64,000 nucleotides of DNA from positions 15,714,447-15,778,446 of the forward strand of contig NC_134030.1 in the NCBI RefSeq assembly GCF_964204645.1. Reading direction: 5' to 3'. The notes beneath the pieces were generated by a model. The model had not been told where the DNA came from. It searched no databases and was given only the letters and a program-made list of their open reading frames with translations. The first letter of the stretch is position 1; every line of letters starts with the position of its first letter. The position numbers were made by a program, and so were the translations under genes. Source of the DNA: Tubulanus polymorphus (lineage: Eukaryota; Nemertea; Palaeonemertea; Tubulaniformes; Tubulanidae). Below, one piece after another: positions 1-8,717 of the stretch.

Positions 1-733
1 TCGCCTTAACTGTGAATGGTGCAGCAATGCCAAACGGGTCAAAAACTGATGAAACTTTGCTTAGCACTCCCCGTTTGGTAGCCGGCGTCATTGCTTCTCG
101 GACCTTGAAACCAATCGTGTCTGACTCTGGATCCCATATCACCCCGAGGGTACGTTCAGCGGGTAGCTGGTCGGCCATCAAATCGATCGACTGGCAGCTG
201 ACTTCGGATGGTGGTAATGCTTGCAGGACTTCACGACTGTTGCTCGTCCATTTCGTCAGTCTGAATCCACCACGTTTCACCAGCATCGTTACATCTTTTG
301 CGCGTTGAATAGCTTTGGCGGTCGAATTTTCGGACTTCAGAAAATCGTCCATGTAGAAATGTTTTCTAATGGCTGCGGCGGTTTCTGCGTCTACTTCTGA
401 TTCATTGTCTTCTGCTGTCTTTCTTAAGACGTAATTCGCCATGGCTGGAGAACACCGGGCGCCGAAGATTGTGACTTGCATTTCGTAGACGTCTGGCGGT
501 CTCGTGGTATCTAAGTCTCTCCACAGAAAACTGAGGGCTGGTCGGTCCTCTTCTCGAACTTTTACTTGGTGATACATCTGCTCGATATCGGCCGTTATAG
601 CAATCGGCTCTTCTCTGAATCTTAGCAGGATTCCTGGTAGGCTTTGGAGCAGATCTGGGCCGGTTATGAGTTGGTTATTCAGTGACACTCCCTGGTAAGT
701 GGCAGCAGCGTCAAATACTACTCTGATCTTCTT
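1..733 (-). pseudogene. BEL/Pao retrotransposon pol, reverse transcriptase segment (runs off window start)
   Basis: The minus strand stays in one frame from the stop at 734-736 to the window edge. It encodes the reverse transcriptase of a BEL/Pao LTR element. Visible motifs are RVVFDAAA at the start of the fingers/palm, the catalytic box FYMDDFL near 331-362, LGVIWD, and FDPFGIAAP near the edge, which is typical of the Pao-type RT/RNase H junction. It is in the same frame as the gag-protease reading frame upstream and is separated from it only by a single TAG codon. The stop lies inside the RT N-terminal region, not at a gag/pol boundary, so it looks like a disabling mutation rather than programmed recoding. 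The rest of pol lies outside the window. Confidence 0.85.
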
Positions 734-3295
734 CTAGTTTGGGTTTACGACGGCGTGATGCGGCAAATACCATCTCTTCTTCTGGTTAGAGGCAGCTTCA
801 AGTGGCGTAAGTTTACAGGCGTAGCCATCGGCGATGTAAGCTGCGAATGTCTGCTTATATGCTTCTGCTTTCACCGGGTCACGAATCAAGGACTTCTCGG
901 TCGTTTCTAATCGGCGGTAGGCCATAGGGCGATTATTCGGTAACTGCACGTCGTCGTTCTTCCACAGTAGGCTCGTCTCGTATCTGTCACCGAGACATCT
1001 CGTTCTCTCTCGCAGGATCTTATCGGCTCTGATATCTTCTCGGGATTCGGCTACGGGCTTGTCGTACTTCGTTCCGAAAGACTCCGTTGACCACCATGCA
1101 TCAAGCGTCTCGTGGATATTATCGGTCGACTTCCCGAGGCACAATACGTTTCTTTCAGTCGTCTGTTCGGTATTCGCCATATTGCCGGTAACGGACCAGC
1201 CAAAATCGGTTCTTACGGCAATCGGTCGGCCGGGCCCTGCTGTTCTGACTTCGTGCTGGATGATGGCTTCGATGACGTTGGCTCCCAGCAGAACTTCTAC
1301 TTGCCCGGATGACGTTTCTGGTATACAAATGTCACTGAAGTAGTTTTCGATTATCGTTTTCTTTATCTTCGGCATCGAAACGTTCAATCTGGGTACAGCC
1401 CACGCCTCGTTGACTTCTATGACGTTGTTGACGGCTTCGGGTCCGAGCGGTTTGATTTTCATCTTGAATTTAAGCGTCTTGTACCGTTCACCGTCATTTT
1501 CGACATTGCTCAACTTCAGAAATTTTCTTTCGCCGCTGATACCGAGTCGATCAACAAGTCTGCTACAGCACAGTGACGTTTGTGCGCCTGAGTCGAGCAG
1601 CGCATAGGTATCTTGGTGCTGACCTCCGTCGCCATAAAGTCTGACTGGAACGACTTGCAGTATGGCGTTTGACACGTTATGCTTCTGGCGGCTAGTAGTG
1701 TTGATTTCGGCTTCAGTCTCGTAGTATTCTTGGTTGTTGACGGATGATTCATCTGATAGACACACTGCAGCGACTTCTCTCTTCGGGTACACTCGTTGAC
1801 TCCCGTGTAGCAGGGGGTGATGTTTCCCCTTGCAGTTTGGCTGGGTACACGTTTTCTTGCCAGGACAGAATCTCACACGATGACCTTCTCCCAAGCAGCA
1901 GAAACATCTCTTTGACACTGCAATGTACGCTGATCTCTCGTTGACAGACTTCAGCTTAAACGTTCGACATACAGCGAGCTTATGGTCTTCGTTGCAGAGT
2001 GGACATTTAGCTTGATTCTGGGTCGTGAACATCGATCTAGTATTCGGTCGTGGTCGGTCGAAACTTCGAGTTTCTCTTGTTTCAGTCCGCGTGGCTGGAC
2101 AGTTCAATGATATCTTCACTTGCTGCGTCAACCATCTACTCAAGTCAGACAGGTTTGGGCGGCGTGGTTCAATCTCAAATACTTTCTTGCCCCATTCACG
2201 GTTGAGTTCTGGCGGTAGCTTCATTACGATTCGGCGAAGATTCTCTACGCTTGCTAGGTCACCCTGATAGCCGAGATTCTCAAGGGTCGTCACGGCACAG
2301 TGAAGGCTAGCTTGAAATCTTTCGAGCGGTCCTGCATCACAATTCTTCAGCGGGGGCTGTGTGAAAACTTTCTTGAGGCACGCTTTCACGACGTCTTCTT
2401 CTCGGCCGAATCTTTCTTCGAGTGATCTCAGAGCTTGGTGATATAGTCGACCTTCGTACATCATACCGGCAATCGTCTGCTGTGCGACACCGGTCACGGC
2501 TGACTGCAAGTGCGTGATTTTCTCTGTGTTTGTAAGATCTGGTTGGTCGTCGATCAGCGCCTTAAACAAACCATACCATTTCGGCCAATCGCTTGGATCA
2601 CCGTCAAACTTGTGCAAATGTATCTTCGGTACGGACTTTGAGAATAGATGGTTCGATCTTCTGCTTTGATTGGTTGGTTGGTTTCGGTTCGGCTGATATT
2701 CGGGTTGATACGACATGGACCAGTCAGGCGGCGGTATAACGGGCTGCATCGGCGGCAGAGTTCTATCGGGCTGTGACATCGGCAGGATTCTATCGGGCTG
2801 TGACATCGGCATGATTCTATCGGTCTGCGACATCGGCAGGATTCTATCGGGCTGCGACATCGGCAGGATTCTATCGGGCTGCGACATCGGCAGGATTCTA
2901 TCGAGCTGCGACATCGGCAGGATTCTATCGGGCTGCGACATCGGCAGGATTCTATCGGGCTGCGACATCGGCAGGATTCTATCGGGCTGCGGCATAGGCA
3001 GGATTTCGTCGTCGAAGTCACGTAGGCGATCAGCGTTTAAGACATCTGCGTCTTGGAGGCTGGCTTCTAGCGCGGCGGCGTCGGCTTCGTCTTGAGCCTG
3101 GGCTAGCTTGGCTTGACGAGTGAGTTCATCTTGTTGACGTTCTATTTCGAGGCGACGTCTCAGTTGTTTTACTTCAAGGGCCTTCTTCTGCGCACGTACG
3201 GTGGTTGCTCGTGACGCCGCTGACGAGGCCTTTGACATGACGGATGAGGCGTCGTCAGCTCTTGACTGCAGATAGGTCTTAATGCTAGCGACCAT
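734..3295 (-). CDS. BEL/Pao retrotransposon gag-protease polyprotein (853 aa open frame)
   Basis: This is the gag and protease part of a BEL/Pao element. Residues 1-95 are charged and probably coiled coil. Residues 98-182 are a nine-residue tandem repeat. Residues about 220-400 match the DUF1759-type gag domain (HLHKFDGDPSDWPKWYGLF region). Cys/His-rich zinc-knuckle-like motifs span 431-497 (CPLC, CFCC, GHRVRFC, C-X5-C-X3-HH). The aspartic protease active site is at residues 568-570 (DSG), followed by a DUF1758-like region. The C-terminal 40 residues enter the RT (WYLPHHAVVNPN) and stop at a TAG. The true N-terminus probably lies upstream in another frame (see 3346-3552), so the first methionine here is only the first one in the open stretch. 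Family assignment is firm; activity is unlikely. Confidence 0.88.
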   Translation of the reverse strand: MVASIKTYLQSRADDASSVMSKASSAASRATTVRAQKKALEVKQLRRRLEIERQQDELTRQAKLAQAQDEADAAALEASLQDADVLNADRLRDFDDEILPMPQPDRILPMSQPDRILPMSQPDRILPMSQLDRILPMSQPDRILPMSQPDRILPMSQTDRIMPMSQPDRILPMSQPDRTLPPMQPVIPPPDWSMSYQPEYQPNRNQPTNQSRRSNHLFSKSVPKIHLHKFDGDPSDWPKWYGLFKALIDDQPDLTNTEKITHLQSAVTGVAQQTIAGMMYEGRLYHQALRSLEERFGREEDVVKACLKKVFTQPPLKNCDAGPLERFQASLHCAVTTLENLGYQGDLASVENLRRIVMKLPPELNREWGKKVFEIEPRRPNLSDLSRWLTQQVKISLNCPATRTETRETRSFDRPRPNTRSMFTTQNQAKCPLCNEDHKLAVCRTFKLKSVNERSAYIAVSKRCFCCLGEGHRVRFCPGKKTCTQPNCKGKHHPLLHGSQRVYPKREVAAVCLSDESSVNNQEYYETEAEINTTSRQKHNVSNAILQVVPVRLYGDGGQHQDTYALLDSGAQTSLCCSRLVDRLGISGERKFLKLSNVENDGERYKTLKFKMKIKPLGPEAVNNVIEVNEAWAVPRLNVSMPKIKKTIIENYFSDICIPETSSGQVEVLLGANVIEAIIQHEVRTAGPGRPIAVRTDFGWSVTGNMANTEQTTERNVLCLGKSTDNIHETLDAWWSTESFGTKYDKPVAESREDIRADKILRERTRCLGDRYETSLLWKNDDVQLPNNRPMAYRRLETTEKSLIRDPVKAEAYKQTFAAYIADGYACKLTPLEAASNQKKRWYLPHHAVVNPN
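2752..3007 (-). repeat. 27-bp in-frame minisatellite inside BEL gag
   Basis: About nine copies of a 27-bp unit encode the peptide DRILPMSQP with small variants (one L for P, one T for P, one M for L). The array lies between the N-terminal coiled coil and the DUF1759 domain. Every unit keeps the frame, so length change by unit gain or loss would leave gag open. Confidence 0.9.
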
Positions 3296-3345
3296 CTGTG
3301 TGTGCGTCTCTTCGATTTCGGTGACGTATTTCTCTGCGGCGGCTG

Positions 3346-3552
3346 TCTCGTTTCATCGTTGAGGCTATCGACGTACGTGTCGTTGGCTATCGCGACATTT
3401 TCTAAGGCGTCTGCTAACTTCTGGACCAGCGACACCAACTGGGTTCGGCTGCCTCGAACTTCGATCAGCGTGGTCACTTGGTTGCAGATCCGGGTAAACG
3501 TTGCTTTTCTGCAGCCTCGGGTGGTCTTCAGTTTTCTGCTTTCTTCGGTCAT
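3346..3552 (-). pseudogene. BEL/Pao gag N-terminal segment, shifted frame
   Basis: An open frame starting MTEESRKL carries a segment typical of BEL gag N-termini (charged, with TRICNQVTTLIE and a helical region). It lies directly upstream of the main gag frame but in a different frame. The main frame is closed by a TGA just upstream of about 3345, and good gag-like sequence passes from one frame to the other there. The simplest reading is one small indel near 3330-3350 that breaks gag. Confidence 0.6.
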
Positions 3553-3873
3553 CTTCGTTGTCTTCTATCCGGTTCGAGGGACCAGTAAATGTTGGGAGAG
3601 TTCTCGGTCCAACACCACGGGGTTTCGGGCTCACTCCACTGACAGGCGATGGGAGTGAGGAAGCGAGCGAGGAGGACTGTATAGGTTCTCGGACAGAAGC
3701 AAAGCAAAGGCCGGGCAGAAGCAGAAGCCAGGCGGGTCGACAAGGCAGAAGCAAAGCCAGGCGGGTCACCAGACAGAAGCAAATTTAGCGAGTCGGCCAG
3801 AGTCACGTTCCCTGGTTGAAGCAGCAAGGCAGAGTCGTCGTCCTGTCCCTTGAAGCAGCCGTTCCTTTCGTCA
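3553..3873 (-). other. BEL/Pao 5' untranslated leader
   Basis: This is the sequence between the putative 5' LTR and the gag N-terminal segment on the minus strand. It holds imperfect GC-rich direct repeats (GGCGGGTCA-type, 3725-3780) and no convincing coding frame. A primer binding site could not be assigned by eye. Confidence 0.4.
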
Positions 3874-4163
3874 TGAAATGACTAACTTTAAGACTTTCTT
3901 CAGACTATAGCGATTTATTTAGCGGAGAGATGTGTACAGTCAGGCTTGCATAGATGAACTGATTTTACAGGATATTTGTTGCGGCTTTTATACAAAATCA
4001 GGCTGGGAACTAATTATGATTACAATCTGTTGAGAATGTTACAAACTGTCAAAATGTTACTATAAAAAGGATTAAAATATACAAACGAGAGAACAGGCAC
4101 AGTCTTAAACTAGTTAGAAACAAAATAATACACGTGTTATAGATTATGAAACGCGAGTTCACA
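3874..4163 (-). repeat. Putative 5' LTR of the BEL/Pao element
   Basis: On the minus strand this segment begins TGTGAACTCGC and ends CATTTCA. It contains a TATA box (TATAAAAG, plus-strand 3985-3992) and a downstream AATAAA (plus-strand 3914-3919) in the order expected of an LTR. It sits just upstream of the gag leader. Its partner LTR lies outside the window, so both boundaries are inferred from TG/CA ends only. Confidence 0.45.
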
Positions 4164-4194
4164 CGGGATCTCGGTGGTAACCAGGTCCACGCGC

Positions 4195-4423
4195 ACTATA
4201 GCCATCTGGCTTTGATGAACTGTTGTAACGGTTACAACAGTAATGATACATGTATAAATAATATATCACAGTGAAAACAGTACACCAAAGATGTAAATAT
4301 AAAAACAATAGATATATCTGTAATGATACATGTATAAATAATATATCACAGTGAAAACAGTACACCAAAGATGTAAATATAAAAACAATGAATATTCTGT
4401 AATAATACATGTATAGATAATAT
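4195..4423. repeat. AT-rich tandem array, left part (about 80-bp unit)
   Basis: Roughly two and a half copies of an AT-rich unit of about 80 bp contain the shared core CACAGTGAAAACAGTACACC followed by AAGATGTAAATATAAAAACAA. The same unit resumes at 5412, on the far side of the Penelope-like insertion. The long open frames across it are by-products of the repeat. Confidence 0.85.
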
Positions 4424-4524
4424 TAGTTGTCGAATAAACACTATTATCCGTGTAAACTGTAGATAAATGAAGAAATCCCACACTTCGAATTTAAAATTAT
4501 ACGATCAAATTTATTATTATGAAA

Positions 4525-4566
4525 CCACAACGTTTCGGCTGTTGACTAACAGCCATCATCAGGTGG
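4525..4566 (-). ncRNA. Hammerhead-ribozyme-like motif of the Penelope-like element
   Basis: Read on the minus strand, this segment has the conserved hammerhead core in order: CTGATGA, a perfect 7-bp stem (GGCTGTT / AACAGCC) with an AGTC loop, then GAAAC followed by GTT. Short CCAC / GTGG arms flank it and could form stem I. The GAAACGTT end leaves only a minimal self-complementary stem III, the arrangement reported for Penelope-like retroelements, where activity is expected mainly from dimers. The motif lies 3' of the GIY-YIG frame, which fits that family. Self-cleavage is not shown here. Confidence 0.7.
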
Positions 4567-4792
4567 AATGACCAGATATACAAGTAACAAAGCATATAAA
4601 CTCACAGGATCTAAAATAAAAGCAGTGTGTCAAAACTAAAGATTAACAGACCAAGCAATAAAACATCAAGGGGTACCGTGGAAACCACAGCAATTCTAAA
4701 CAGTTCAGAGTAAAAACAAATTATGTAACTAAGTGAAGTGGACTGAAGAGGGTGGCGATAACAGAGTGACACATAGTGACATCAACCCAAAT

Positions 4793-5239
4793 CTAATTAA
4801 GAGTTGATGTGTCTGGATAATAATTTTGGTTATGTGGAGAAAAACCAGTATCTAAATTAGTAGATAAATAGGATTTCGAAAGTTTACATATTAGGGCTGA
4901 TTCCACTATGTGTCTCTTATGAATATCTTTACAAGGATAAATAAGTTTCGAATTGTGAAAGTCAAATTGGTGATTGGTTGTAAAGACATGATTTGCTATT
5001 CCACTCTCAGGCTTTTGGTTGCGGATATCTATTTTGTGTTCTTTAGTACGCTGACTGAGATTGCGTCCCGTTTCGCCGATGTACATCATATTACAGTCTT
5101 TACATGGTATCTTATAGACCCCGGACTCAATTAGCTCACTGTTTGGTTTATTCTTGGTTAAAACATTAGTGAGTTGGTTATTATACTGAAAGACTAATCT
5201 AGTGTCGATGGTGCTTAATGTGGATTTAAAGCGTTCCAA
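4793..5239 (-). CDS. GIY-YIG endonuclease fragment of a Penelope-like element (148 aa)
   Basis: The frame carries a GIY-YIG nuclease domain: the GVYKIPC and MMYIGETGR motifs, then the downstream RTKEH and a helix with IANHVFTTNHQFDF. The CXXC (CKDC) between the two halves is the signature of the Penelope endonuclease, which nicks target DNA for reverse transcription. Frame-consistent coding continues upstream to about 5300, where a stop and unrelated sequence show the 5' truncation. No RT residues are present, so it is a remnant. Confidence 0.85.
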   Translation of the reverse strand: MERFKSTLSTIDTRLVFQYNNQLTNVLTKNKPNSELIESGVYKIPCKDCNMMYIGETGRNLSQRTKEHKIDIRNQKPESGIANHVFTTNHQFDFHNSKLIYPCKDIHKRHIVESALICKLSKSYLSTNLDTGFSPHNQNYYPDTSTLN

Positions 5240-5411
5240 AGTAGGTAAATACGGGATTATAATATTCTTTTGAGCTCTGCGTTTTGTGGTCAGGTCGTTA
5301 CTTCCAATGAATTGTTACGTGAAATTTGGTTGAGCGAAAACAATTTTTTTCGAACAAATGTTTGAATGAACACAATTCTGTTCGATTGAACGAAACACTT
5401 AATACTTTCAC

Positions 5412-5960
5412 ATAGATAATATATCACAGTCGAAACAGTACACCAAAGATGTAAATATAAAACAATAGATAGATCTGTAATAATACATGTATAGATAATA
5501 TATCACAGTGAAAACAGTACACCAAAGATGTAAATATAAAACAATAGATAGATCTGTAATAATACATGTATAGATAATATATCACAATATATAATATAAA
5601 AACAATAAATAGATCTGTAATAAATAATATCACACAATAAAAACAGTACACCAAGGATGTAAATATAAAAACAATAGATAGATCTGTAATAAATAATATC
5701 ACACAATAAAAACAGTACACCAAGGATGTAAATATAAAAACAATAGATAGATCTGTAATAAATAATATCACACAATAAAAACAGTACACCAAGGATGTAA
5801 ATATAAAAACAATAGATAGATTAATAACATAAATATAAATAATATATCACAGTGAAAACAGCAAAGGTGTAAACAATATGTAAAAATATCAAAAAAACAA
5901 TAAATAGATCTGCAATAGATAATCTATTTAGGTGAAAAAAGTACACCAAAGATGTGAAAA
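5412..5960. repeat. AT-rich tandem array, right part (70-85-bp unit)
   Basis: At least six copies of the unit found at 4195-4423 continue here with period changes between about 70 and 85 bp. Three consecutive copies at about 5620-5820 are nearly identical (ATAATATCACACAATAAAAA type), a sign of recent local amplification. The left copies carry the TCACAGTGAAAACAG variant. Confidence 0.85.
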
Positions 5961-6410
5961 AATCACTCTTTGTAAGTCATAAGCACACAAAAAGCACCAG
6001 TAGGAAATCAGCGTGAATGATATTATATGCGTGCAAGAATATGTTTACCAGTGAATGTTAAGTACATGTATATTAAGTTAAAACATGAATTTCATTACCT
6101 TTTCATATAAAGCTAAAAGAGATGAAGGTTAAAAAATTGAATATTAATTTTGATAATTTATACAACACAGTGCCATGTAAAGCTAACAAAGATGAAAGTT
6201 TAGATTGTACAGCTATATATTAATTTCAATTGCTATATGGTATTACAATGTGATAGAATTCAAATGCATAAGGAGGTTATATGTTTATAGGCGATGGGCA
6301 GAATAAGAAAAGGAATAAACCCACAACAAATGAAGATAAATCCACGAGACAAAAGAGATATAAGATGAATCCACAGATAAAAGAATGAAGATGAGTCCAG
6401 AAGCTAAAAG
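5961..6410. other. AT-rich spacer without gene
   Basis: There is no convincing coding frame. Short degenerate repeats (AAAGCTAAAAGAGATGAAGG-like, and GATGAATCCAC-like at 6330-6400) are visible. The last of these lead into the minisatellite. Confidence 0.5.
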
Positions 6411-8510
6411 ATAAGATATCTACTTTCACACAACAACTTACACTTACGCTCGATGAGATCTACTTTCACATAACAACTCACGCTCGATTAGATCTACTAT
6501 CACGTAACAACTCACGCTCGATGAGATCTACTTTCACACAACAACTTACACTTACGCTCGATGAGATCTACTTTCACATAACAACTCACGCTCGATGAGA
6601 TCTAATTTCACACAACAACTTACACTTACGCTCGATGAGATCTACTTTCACACAACAACTTACACTTACGCTCGATGAGATCTACTTTCACGTAACAACT
6701 CACGCTCGATGAGATCTACTTTCACACAACAACTTACACTTACGCTCGATGAGATCTACTTTCACATAACAACTCACGCTCGATGAGATCTACTTTCACA
6801 CAACAACTTACACTTACGCTCGATGAGATCTACTTTCACGTAACAACTCACGCTCAATGAGATCTACTTTCACACAACAACTTACGCTCGATGAGATCTA
6901 CTTTCACACAACAACTTACACTTACGCTCGATGAGATCTACTTTCACACAACAACTTACACTTACGCTCGATGAGATCTACTTTCACGTAACAACTCACG
7001 CTCGATGAGATCTACTTTCACACAACAACTTACACTTACGCTCGATGAGATCTACTTTCACATAACAACTCACGCTCGATTAGATCTACTTTCACACAAC
7101 AACTTACACTTACGCTCGATGAGATCTACTTTCACATAACAACTCACGCTCGATGAGATCTACTTTCACACAACAACTTACACTTACGCTCGATGAGATC
7201 TACTTTCACGTAACAACTCACGCTCAATGAGATCTACTTTCACACAACAACTTACACTTACGCTCGATGAGATCTACTTTCACACAACAACTTACACTTA
7301 CGCTCGATGAGATCTACTTTCACATAACAACTCACGCTCGATGAGATCTACTTTCACACAACAACTCACACTTACGCTCGATGAGATCTACTTTCACACA
7401 ACAACTTACACTTACGCTCGATGAGATCTACTTTCACATAACAACTCACGCTCGATGAGATCTACTTTCACACAACAACTTACACTTACGCTCGATGAGA
7501 TCTACTTTCACGTAACAACTCACGCTCAATGAGATCTACTTTCACACAACAACTTACGCTCGATGAGATCTACTTTCACACAACAACTTACACTTACGCT
7601 CGATGAGATCTACTTTCACACAACAACTTACACTTACGCTCGATGAGATCTACTTTCACGTAACAACTCACGCTCGATGAGATCTACTTTCACACAACAA
7701 CTTACACTTACGCTCGATGAGATCTACTTTCACATAACAACTCACGCTCGATTAGATCTACTTTCACACAACAACTTACACTTACGCTCGATGAGATCTA
7801 CTTTCACATAACAACTCACGCTCGATGAGATCTACTTTCACACAACAACTTACACTTACGCTCGATGAGATCTACTTTCACACAACAACTTACACTTACG
7901 CTCGATGAGATCTACTTTCACATAACAACTCACGCTCGATGAGATCTACTTTCACACAACAACTCACACTTACGCTCGATGAGATCTACTTTCACACAAC
8001 AACTTACAGTTACGCTCGATGAGATCTACTTTCACGTAACAACTCACGCTCAATGAGATCTACTTTCACATAACAACTCACGCTCGATGTGATCTACTTT
8101 CACACAACAACTTACACTTACGCTCGATGAGATCTACTTTCACGTAACAACTCACGCTCAATGAGATCTACTTTCACATAACAACTCACGCTCGATGAGA
8201 TCTACTTTCACACAACAACTTACACTTACGCTCGATGAGATCTACTTTCACACAACAACTTACAGTTACGCTCGATGAGATCTACTTTCACGTAACAACT
8301 CACGCTCAATGAGATCTACTTTCACATAACAACTCACGCTCGATGAGATCTACTTTCACACAACAACTTACACTTACGCTCGATGAGATCTACTTTCACA
8401 TAACAACTCACGCTCGATGAATCTACTTTCACATAACAACTCACGCTCGATGAGATCTACTTTCACATAACAACTTACGCTTGATGAGATCAACTACCAC
8501 ACAACAACTA
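6411..8510. repeat. Minisatellite of interleaved 40-bp and 34-bp units with higher-order structure
   Basis: The array is built from a long unit (GATCTACTTTCACACAACAA + CTTACACTTACGCTCGATGA, 40 bp) and a short unit (34 bp, with CATAACAACTCACGCTCG or CGTAACAACTCACGCTCA). The long unit differs from the short mainly by a 6-bp internal duplication (CTTAC-ACTTAC). Each unit contains GATC inside AGATCT. Rare variants (GATTAGATC, CTCACACTTAC, CTTACAGTTAC) recur in the same order, giving a higher-order repeat: a block starting at 6839 recurs at 7511, a 672-bp offset. No coding role is apparent. Confidence 0.95.
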
Positions 8511-8717
8511 ACACTCGGAAGGCATCCTCACCTAAAAATCTTAATAATGGACCCAATACCTTGAAATGCAAAAAAGGGAAATGAGTGACCGACTTGAAGA
8601 CTTCCCTGGAAAGAGAGAGTTGCTACACTTTGAAAAAGTCACAGAGAAAGCACCCTTCCCACGTTTTAGTTCCCAGGTACTTGCTCCACAACTTTCTCAA
8701 AGCAAAATCTAAGGAAT
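8511..8717. other. Downstream flank of the SGNH-C48-MULE gene
   Basis: This unique sequence lies between the minisatellite and the minus-strand stop codon at 8718. It holds the 3' untranslated region or 3' flank. No clear AATAAA on the minus strand and no terminal inverted repeat matching the 5' side were found by eye. Confidence 0.4.

Larger units (their letters stand above)
4424..5411 (-). mobile_element. Truncated Penelope-like element (PLE) with 11-bp target duplication
   Basis: A 988-bp insertion interrupts the AT-rich tandem array. It is flanked on both sides by the identical 11-mer ATAGATAATAT (4413-4423 and 5412-5422), as expected of a target site duplication. On the minus strand it contains the 3' end of a Penelope-like element: the C-terminal GIY-YIG endonuclease domain, then a hammerhead-like motif, then an AT-rich tail. 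The reverse transcriptase is absent, so the copy is 5'-truncated, as is common for target-primed insertions. Confidence 0.8.

Noticed and set aside
2554-3021. Cys- and Arg-rich repeat protein on the minus strand and a Gly/Ile repeat protein on the plus strand
   Set aside because: Both are off-frame readings of the gag minisatellite.
4159-5792. Long minus-strand frames rich in Tyr, Phe and Ile, with membrane-like composition
   Set aside because: They are translations of the AT-rich tandem repeat unit; every frame repeats with the unit and none has an independent start or conserved domain.
6411-8510. Regular spacing reminiscent of a CRISPR array
   Set aside because: The units abut directly with no unique spacers and the setting is eukaryotic; it is a minisatellite.
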